Positions 33,326 through 38,727 of a stretch of 38,727 bases of DNA are shown piece by piece. Within the stretch, counting starts at the first letter, position 1. Each line of letters opens with the position of its first letter. Under the pieces are notes generated by a model, which was given only the letters and a program-made list of their open reading frames with translations, was not told the origin of the DNA and made no database searches. This stretch comes from Halalkalibacter akibai JCM 9157 (GTDB lineage: Bacteria > Bacillota > Bacilli > Bacillales > Bacillaceae_D). The stretch is taken from assembly GCF_000513135.1 (NCBI RefSeq), contig NZ_BAUV01000040.1:1-38727 (forward strand). The letters are read 5' to 3'. The position numbers were made by a program, and so were the translations under genes.

Positions 33326-33384
33326 GTTCAGTTTTTGCTAGTTTCTCGAATAACCATTTATGTAATGGTTATCCTATACTGAAC
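33326..33384 (+). promoter_or_regulatory. Two-tier hairpin upstream of the DUF3231 gene
   Basis: ATAACCATT (33350-33358) pairs with AATGGTTAT (33364-33372). Outside it GTTCAGT (33326-33332) pairs with ACTGAAC (33378-33384). It ends 12 bases before the ribosome binding site, so it could form in the leader RNA. The rest of 33047-33325 holds no gene. Confidence 0.45.
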
Positions 33385-33406
33385 TTAATAATAGGAGGAA
33401 CAACTG

Positions 33407-34408
33407 ATGCCAGAAAATCCTGCAATTACATCTTCAGAGCTTGGGACGTTATGGCTTACTTATCAAGAAAAAACAATGATTTTACGAATGTTAGATTATT
33501 TTATAGAAAAAGCTGATGATGATAAAGCAGAGAATATTATGAATGATTTGTATGGGGAAATTGACCAATGTGTTAATAAAATAGCAGCAATTTTAAAGCG
33601 CGAAGGTGCAGCCGTTCCCATTGCATTCACTGAGCATGATGTTCATAAAGAAGTACCGAAATTATACGACAATGGATTTGATATTATGTTTGTCCGATTG
33701 TTGAAAGAGATTAGTATGGCATTGCATTCATTAAATATGACAATGTCTTACCGAGAAGATATCGTTTTGTTGTATGATGAACTTACAGATATTACACAAA
33801 AATATTACCATTTATGTACGCAATACTTACTTGAAAAAGGTATGATTGCTCGTCCTCCTTATGTTAACATGCCGAAAGCTGTTGGGTTTGTTAAAGATAC
33901 AAACTACTTAAGTGGATTACAAATAAATCCATTCACTAAAAGAAGAACATTAAATTCAATAGAAGTCGCTCATCTTTATCATATAATTGATAGTAATGTT
34001 TTAGGGATGAACATGATAACTGGATTTGCTCAATGTGCCACTAAAGAAGAAGTCAGAAAATATTTTATCGAAGGCGCAACTCTAGCTAAGAGCATTATTA
34101 AAGAGTTAAGTGAGATTTTACTTGATGACAATATTCATACCCCTATGTCACCTGGTGGGAATCCGACACTTTCAACTGTTGCTCCGTTTTCTGATAAACT
34201 CATGATGTACTGTACCAGCTTATTCTGTAGTTTTGCTTTGGGTGGTAATTCTTTAGGGACGGCATTCAGTATGAGAAATGACTTGCCCGTTAAAATGGCA
34301 GCTTTTATGAAAGATACCCTGCAATATGCTCATAAAGGTGCAAAAATTATGATTAACAATGGTTGGATGGAAGAACCACCGCAAATGGAAGAACGTAATC
34401 AATTATAA
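33407..34408 (+). CDS. DUF3231 family protein
   Basis: A 333-residue protein with two similar halves (about 8-165 and 180-330) of the DUF3231 type ('SSELGTLWLTYQEKTMILRMLDYFI' and 'NSIEVAHLYHIIDSNVLGMNMITGFAQ'). Motifs seen: 'GGNPTLSTVAPFSDKLMMYCTSLFCSFALGGNSLGTAFSMRNDL'. Members occur in spore formers and some are linked to spores; the role is not known to me. AGGAGGAAC precedes ATG 33407. It lies 130 bases before hamA on the same strand, with a possible separate promoter for hamA between. Confidence 0.88.
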   Translation: MPENPAITSSELGTLWLTYQEKTMILRMLDYFIEKADDDKAENIMNDLYGEIDQCVNKIAAILKREGAAVPIAFTEHDVHKEVPKLYDNGFDIMFVRLLKEISMALHSLNMTMSYREDIVLLYDELTDITQKYYHLCTQYLLEKGMIARPPYVNMPKAVGFVKDTNYLSGLQINPFTKRRTLNSIEVAHLYHIIDSNVLGMNMITGFAQCATKEEVRKYFIEGATLAKSIIKELSEILLDDNIHTPMSPGGNPTLSTVAPFSDKLMMYCTSLFCSFALGGNSLGTAFSMRNDLPVKMAAFMKDTLQYAHKGAKIMINNGWMEEPPQMEERNQL

Positions 34409-34426
34409 TAAAAGACCGATTCAAAA

Positions 34427-34454
34427 TTGAAGATGTAAATCCAGAAAATATAAA
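34427..34454 (+). promoter_or_regulatory. Possible hamA promoter
   Basis: TTGAAG (34427-34432), 16-bp spacer, TATAAA (34449-34454), 85 bases before hamA. Moderate match only. Confidence 0.35.
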
Positions 34455-34538
34455 AGCTCTGCATATCATGATTTCAAAATTATGTTAAAATTTTACTCAG
34501 TACATCATCAAAGAAAATGTTGTTAATGGAGGGATAGG

Positions 34539-35384
34539 ATGACGACAGATGCACCGATTTTTGAATCTGATTTGATATTTGACCAATTTATTGAAGAAAT
34601 ACAATTCAGAGCATTCTCTGTAGGGTATGAATTTGAAGAGTTTAGGTATGAAGCATTAGTTGACTTGATTTTCTCAGCTTTGTTGGATTTTGCACTGCCA
34701 GCATCTGAACAAACCATTACAGCCATTAATGCACAAAGAAAGTTAAGAAGAGCAGCTAAGACCGTGTACGCAACCGAAAAATATGGAAAAAGAGGAGAGT
34801 TTGGAGAGATATTACTTCATATCGTTATGAGGGATTATTTTGGTTCTGTACCTGCCATTTCGAAAATGTACTATAAAGACGGTCCAAATGAAACAGTTAA
34901 AGGATTTGATGCGGTACATATTGTACCTCGTGATAATGATTTGGAGTTATGGCTTGGAGAAGTGAAATTCTATAACAATATTAGAAATGCCATTAGAGAC
35001 GTGTTACCAGAGTTACACGCGCATGTAGATAAAGTATATTTAAGAAATGAGTTTTTGTTTATTAATAATAAAATCGATGATAGTTGGGAATATTCGGATA
35101 GACTAAAGCGATTAATTGACGAAAGGACGAGTTTAGATAAGATATTTAGTCGAATCAAGATTCCAGTTTTACTTACTTATGATAGCAAGGTTGTCCGTTC
35201 GTTTAGTCAAGCTTGCGAAGAATATAAAAAACACTTAATAAGTGAACTTAATGAATATCACGATGTCTTTAGAGGCAACGAACTACCTAATGTAGATATT
35301 GTACTAATATTAATTCCATTCGAAGATAAAAAGAAATTAGTAGATAAATTACATGAGAAATTAAGGATATTACAACTAATATGA
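34539..35384 (+). CDS. hamA: HamA, Hachiman defence nuclease-like protein
   Basis: DUF1837 protein, the effector subunit of the Hachiman antiphage system. A PD-(D/E)xK-like core is visible: EFGEIL (87-92, Glu90), GFDAVH (Asp124), LWLGEVKFY (Glu141, Lys143). Length of 281 is usual. The order and overlap with hamB (ATGA at 35381-35384) match known Hachiman operons. In published work HamA is a DNase restrained by HamB until DNA damage or phage attack. GGAGGGATAGG lies before ATG 34539. Confidence 0.9.
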   Translation: MTTDAPIFESDLIFDQFIEEIQFRAFSVGYEFEEFRYEALVDLIFSALLDFALPASEQTITAINAQRKLRRAAKTVYATEKYGKRGEFGEILLHIVMRDYFGSVPAISKMYYKDGPNETVKGFDAVHIVPRDNDLELWLGEVKFYNNIRNAIRDVLPELHAHVDKVYLRNEFLFINNKIDDSWEYSDRLKRLIDERTSLDKIFSRIKIPVLLTYDSKVVRSFSQACEEYKKHLISELNEYHDVFRGNELPNVDIVLILIPFEDKKKLVDKLHEKLRILQLI

Positions 35385-37525
35385 AAACAAACACTGAATA
35401 TTATCAAATAAAGCAATTGCTAGAACATAAAATAGATTTAAGTATGGACGAGTGCTTTTCTATATTCTCTTGGTTAACTGCTTCTATTCAAAAAGAAGAT
35501 ACAGAGGGAAGTGCGAGAGACATCCTGTTAAGACTATTAGATAAGGCAGATGTATTGCCGATAGAAGCGCGGACGATATTAAATGACTATATAGAGAGAT
35601 TTGGGTATTTTCCATATTTGCAAGATTTAGATAAGGCATCTGTAAGGACTTTGTTGAGGTATGAATTTTATCGCTCGGAACATATCCCTGATATTGTTAT
35701 GCATCAAAAACAAGCAGAGGTGTATGATTCTTTATATAATAAACAAAGTGTTATTTTAAGTGCTCCAACAAGCTTTGGAAAAAGTTTACTTATTGAAGAA
35801 ATAGTGGCTTCTCGGGAATACAACAATATTGTCATTATCTTACCGACACTAGCACTGATAGACGAAACAAGAATGAAACTAATGAAATATGCAAAAGATT
35901 ACAAATTAATATTCTCTTCTAAACAATCGTTTGATGAAAGAAACGTCTTTATTCTAACAGCTGAGAGGCTAATAGAAATCGAACAGATTCCCAATATTGA
36001 TTTTTTTATTATTGATGAATTCTACAAGTTGGACAGTTCAAGAAGTGAAGATGAACGGTTAAATGTCTTAAATCATGCTTTTTACAAACTATTAAAGTGT
36101 ACAGATAAGTTCTATTTATTGGGACCGAATATCGCATCTATTCCTTCTGGTTTTGAGGAAAGGTATGGTTGCAAGTTTATACCTTCTGAGTATACGACTG
36201 TTGCTTGCGATGAAATCTATATAAAGCGGAAAAAAAACAAAGAATTTGACCAGTTAGTTGAACTGGTTCAGCAGTTAAGAGAACCAACGATGATATATTG
36301 CAAGTCTCCTGGTAGTGCGGAAAAGTATGTAAAAAAATTTCTGGATAAAGGGAAAACCTTCTTAGATAAAAATACTTCACATACAGATTCTATCGAATGG
36401 ATTGAGAAAAATATTCATCCAGAATGGTTGTTAATTGACGCATTGAGGCACGGTATTGCTTTCCATCATGGTTCTATGCCTAGACACTTAGGACGCTATA
36501 TAGTTGAAGAGTTTAACAAAGGAAATATAAAGTACCTGTTTTGTACGAGCACTTTAATTGAAGGCATCAACACAACAGCAAAAAATGTCATTGTGTATGA
36601 TAATAAAAAAGGGAGGGACCTTATTTCCTTTTTTGACTATAGGAATATACGAGGAAGAGCAGGGAGAATGACGAAACACTTTGTTGGTCGTGTCTTTTCT
36701 TTCTATACTCCTCCAGAAGATATAGATGTAGATGTCGATTTTCCATGGTTCACACAAGATAACGCTTCAGATGAAATACTCATTCAAGTAGAGGAGAAAG
36801 ATTTGAAAGACGATTCCATTGAAAAATTAAAACCATATAAGGAACAAAATGTCCTTGATATTGAAATAATCAAGAAGAACAATAATATTCCTGTAAGAGG
36901 ACAAGTTGAGCTAGCTCAACTCCTCCATGAAAATGTAGATTATTATCATAAATTTTTGGGGTGGACAAGCTATCCTACTTACGACCAATTAAGGGTAACT
37001 TGTGAACTGCTATATAAATACTTACGTTTTGCAAATACTCGGGACGAAGTATATTCCGGAAAACAGCTAGCCTTATACGTTAACAAATATGTGAGATTCA
37101 AATCAAATATGGCACGATTTATAGATTTTTTTGTAACAAGTGATAAGGACAATGTAGATAAAGCTGTACAAAAAGCAACCAAAATAAGTCGCAATTGGTT
37201 TGAATTTCGATTTCCTAAATTATTATTAGGTCTTCAAGAAATTCAGGAATCTGTTTTTAAGCAACATGGAAAAACCTGTGGAGATTATCGCTTTTATGCG
37301 TCCACAATTGAAGCAGCTTTTTGTACCCCAGCTTTATCTGCGCTACAGGAATTTGGTTTGCCAATTTCTCTCTTGCGGAAACTGGAGCCGTATCTAAATT
37401 TAAAAGAGATAGAGAAAGAAGAAGATTTAGATAAAGTCATTGCACAAATCAGAAGTTTACACATTAACGAAATAGAACTTGATGCATTTGAGCTCAAACT
37501 GTTAAAGGATTTCTTAAGAAACTAG
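35381..37525 (+). CDS. hamB: HamB, Hachiman superfamily 2 helicase
   Basis: DExD/H-type helicase of 714 residues that pairs with HamA. Walker A is APTSFGKS (128-135), Walker B/DExH box is IIDEFYKL with DEFY (212-215) in place of DEAH. Later motifs include 'GIAFHHGSMP', 'LFCTSTLIEGINTTAKNVIVYD' and the arginine-finger motif 'YRNIRGRAGRM'. The C-terminal third is Hachiman-specific and helical. The start overlaps the hamA stop (ATGA). The complete, uninterrupted pair suggests a functional system. A terminator lies 180 bases downstream. Confidence 0.93.
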   Translation: MKTNTEYYQIKQLLEHKIDLSMDECFSIFSWLTASIQKEDTEGSARDILLRLLDKADVLPIEARTILNDYIERFGYFPYLQDLDKASVRTLLRYEFYRSEHIPDIVMHQKQAEVYDSLYNKQSVILSAPTSFGKSLLIEEIVASREYNNIVIILPTLALIDETRMKLMKYAKDYKLIFSSKQSFDERNVFILTAERLIEIEQIPNIDFFIIDEFYKLDSSRSEDERLNVLNHAFYKLLKCTDKFYLLGPNIASIPSGFEERYGCKFIPSEYTTVACDEIYIKRKKNKEFDQLVELVQQLREPTMIYCKSPGSAEKYVKKFLDKGKTFLDKNTSHTDSIEWIEKNIHPEWLLIDALRHGIAFHHGSMPRHLGRYIVEEFNKGNIKYLFCTSTLIEGINTTAKNVIVYDNKKGRDLISFFDYRNIRGRAGRMTKHFVGRVFSFYTPPEDIDVDVDFPWFTQDNASDEILIQVEEKDLKDDSIEKLKPYKEQNVLDIEIIKKNNNIPVRGQVELAQLLHENVDYYHKFLGWTSYPTYDQLRVTCELLYKYLRFANTRDEVYSGKQLALYVNKYVRFKSNMARFIDFFVTSDKDNVDKAVQKATKISRNWFEFRFPKLLLGLQEIQESVFKQHGKTCGDYRFYASTIEAAFCTPALSALQEFGLPISLLRKLEPYLNLKEIEKEEDLDKVIAQIRSLHINEIELDAFELKLLKDFLRN

Positions 37526-38140
37526 CTATTACTATGAGGCGAGTCAACGAAAAAGCGAAGTGCGCTTGTTGGTTGAAACTCTTCAGTAGAAGTCATTTTC
37601 TGGGCGTATAGATATTAATGAATTTAAAGAAAAGAGTAACGAAACAATTTTGAATGCATAAAGTAATATTACCTTCCTATCTTATAGGGAGTTAATATAT
37701 ATAAAGCAAGGTTGCTTAAAAGTAACCTTGCTTTTTCATGCATAAGATATAGAAGAATACATATCATAAGAAAACCTTTCAAAAATAATATACCTATTTT
37801 ACTTAAAACATCTAAGAATCCAAATGTTATTTTTGAAAGATTTCAAATTAAAAAAGTGGTTGATAATATTTTGAATATCGGATGTTTATATTTCCTTGTT
37901 ACAAATGTAGCTACCTCAAAATAAAAGTCAATGAAAAAACATAGTACATGTTAAAATCCTCCATTAAATTTATACAAAAGTGAACCTTCTTAGTGATTCT
38001 CTCTTGAATGTATAATTATTACAGAAGGAATTATTTATGAAGAGGAAATTTATAGGATTACATTAACTTACTTTAAACGCTTTTCCATTAACGGAGCAAT
38101 AACTAGAATCTTATCTTAAACATGTAACACAGACACATTA
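37526..38140. other. Gap with terminator, no gene
   Basis: A 70-codon frame at 37712-37924 begins inside the terminator and lacks a ribosome binding site, so it is not called. The end may include eroded N-terminal sequence of the GNAT relic. Confidence 0.6.
37704..37738 (+). terminator. Terminator after hamB
   Basis: AAGCAAGGTT (37704-37713) pairs with AACCTTGCTT (37724-37733), followed by TTT. Confidence 0.88.
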
Positions 38141-38430
38141 GTGTGTTATAAGGAAACAGGGTTAGTAATAGGAGATGGAAACATCAGAGGGTTGTGTATT
38201 GGAAAGCAAATGATAGGAGCGACTCTAAACATAGCATTTGACCAATTGAAATTACATAGAGTGAGTTTAGGTGTATTTGATTTTAATGAATCAGCAACAG
38301 CTTGTTATGAGAAAGCTGGATTTGTTAAAGATGGTTTACTAAGAGATGCTAGAAAAAGGGAAATTAATATTGGAGTTTATGGGAAATGAGTATTCTAAAA
38401 CATGAATGGCTGCTAAGAAATCATTCTTAG
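38141..38430 (+). pseudogene. Broken GNAT acetyltransferase
   Basis: A RimJ/RimL-like acetyltransferase relic. The readable part holds 'KQMIGATLNIAFDQLKLHRVSLGVFDFN', 'ESATACYEKAGFVKDGLLRDARKRE'. The N-terminal half is missing (only YKETGLVIGD remains, which looks like two motifs joined by a deletion). Near 38365 the frame shifts: the natural end WSLWEMSILKHEW, then LLRNHS, continues in another frame to TAG at 38430. At least two lesions, so it is not functional. Confidence 0.8.
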
Positions 38431-38460
38431 TCAATTAAGATATATATATAGGTATAACGT

Positions 38461-38491
38461 TAAACGCATGGGATTGAATCCGATGCGTTTA
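38461..38491. terminator. Hairpin near the right end
   Basis: AAACGCAT pairs with ATGCGTTT around GGGATTGAATCC, which can itself pair. Same AAACGCA arms as at 4862. The last 230 bases also hold a CTAAATATA/TATATTTAG hairpin (38566-38587) and no gene. Confidence 0.65.
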
Positions 38492-38727
38492 ACTGCGTTA
38501 ACAGGTAAATTGAACTTACGCACTGTTAAAATTGAAATGTCAGATTGAACTTGAGTGCTTGTAAACTAAATATACTGTTATATTTAGACTTCGGCGGAAT
38601 TTGAGAAGGATAAATGCTAATAATTAATATAATCATTGAAGTCATTCTATTTTTTTCATCAATTACGCATTAGACGATATCACCTATAGATTCCGTTATG
38701 TTTGTGACTTTCTACCCCACCCTTGTA

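Noticed and set aside
33244-33516. 90-codon plus-strand frame before the DUF3231 gene
   Set aside because: Overlaps the DUF3231 start in another frame and covers the leader hairpin; no ribosome binding site.
37712-37924. 70-codon plus-strand frame after hamB
   Set aside because: Begins inside a terminator stem, no ribosome binding site, composition poor.
1-38727. CRISPR array, rRNA or tRNA genes
   Set aside because: No regularly spaced 25-40 base repeats with spacers and no tRNA-like cloverleaf or rRNA sequence noticed on reading; the tandem repeats found have no spacers.

Overview
The window looks like chromosome or a large element of an AT-rich, low-GC Gram-positive spore-forming bacillus (Bacillaceae). 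The basis is ribosome binding sites of the AAGGAGG type, BdbDC, ResA, CadC, AdaA and DUF3231 proteins of Bacillus style, and U-tailed hairpin terminators. No rRNA, tRNA or CRISPR array was seen. The species cannot be fixed from the sequence.

Region 1 (1-12.7 kb) concerns metals and thiol redox. It starts inside a manganese-type ABC transporter (permease, then binding lipoprotein), followed by a decayed IS1182 transposase fragment and a bdbD-bdbC pair. A minus-strand cluster (copC-like, copD-like, PCYCGC lipoprotein, resA, YtkA/FixH-like lipoprotein) probably handles copper and extracellular thiols. Divergent from it, a CadC-type repressor with its own operator precedes cadA, then a CzcO-like flavoprotein. 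An ACR3/BASS-family transporter and adaA close the block. The PCYCGC gene is interrupted by an in-frame TGA exactly where the family has the first Cys of a CxxC. Homology continues for 46 codons and a SECIS-like hairpin follows, so it is a candidate selenoprotein.

Region 2 (12.7-19.8 kb) is accessory and decayed. It holds a stack of hairpins, a three-copy 20-bp tandem repeat and a TGTTG inverted repeat that may be old transposon end sequence. Next come a GAF-domain membrane protein, the C-terminal remnant of a Tn7-like TnsD, about 1 kb without genes, and a run of small minus-strand unknown proteins.

Region 3 (19.8-26.8 kb) holds a NERD nuclease-like protein next to a GIY-YIG endonuclease, a GNAT acetyltransferase, an MFS exporter, a CBO0543-like membrane protein, a CPA1 antiporter broken by a frameshift, and a short tyrosine recombinase lacking the expected first catalytic Arg.

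Region 4 (26.8-38.7 kb) is defence-rich. A two-gene operon pairs a protein resembling the C-terminal part of AlbA_2/Schlafen-type proteins (without the AlbA_2 domain) with a SEFIR/TIR protein. I do not recognise this as a named system and it is the best candidate for an undescribed one. A gene-free 0.9 kb follows, containing a long hairpin. Then come a DUF4375-like protein, a HAD phosphatase, two small phage-like proteins, a second CBO0543 protein, a DUF3231 protein, a complete Hachiman pair (hamA-hamB) and a broken GNAT gene.

Overall this is a metal-resistance block joined to a mobile, defence-loaded island with Tn7-like and integrase debris. All functions are read from sequence motifs and memory of families; no search was run.
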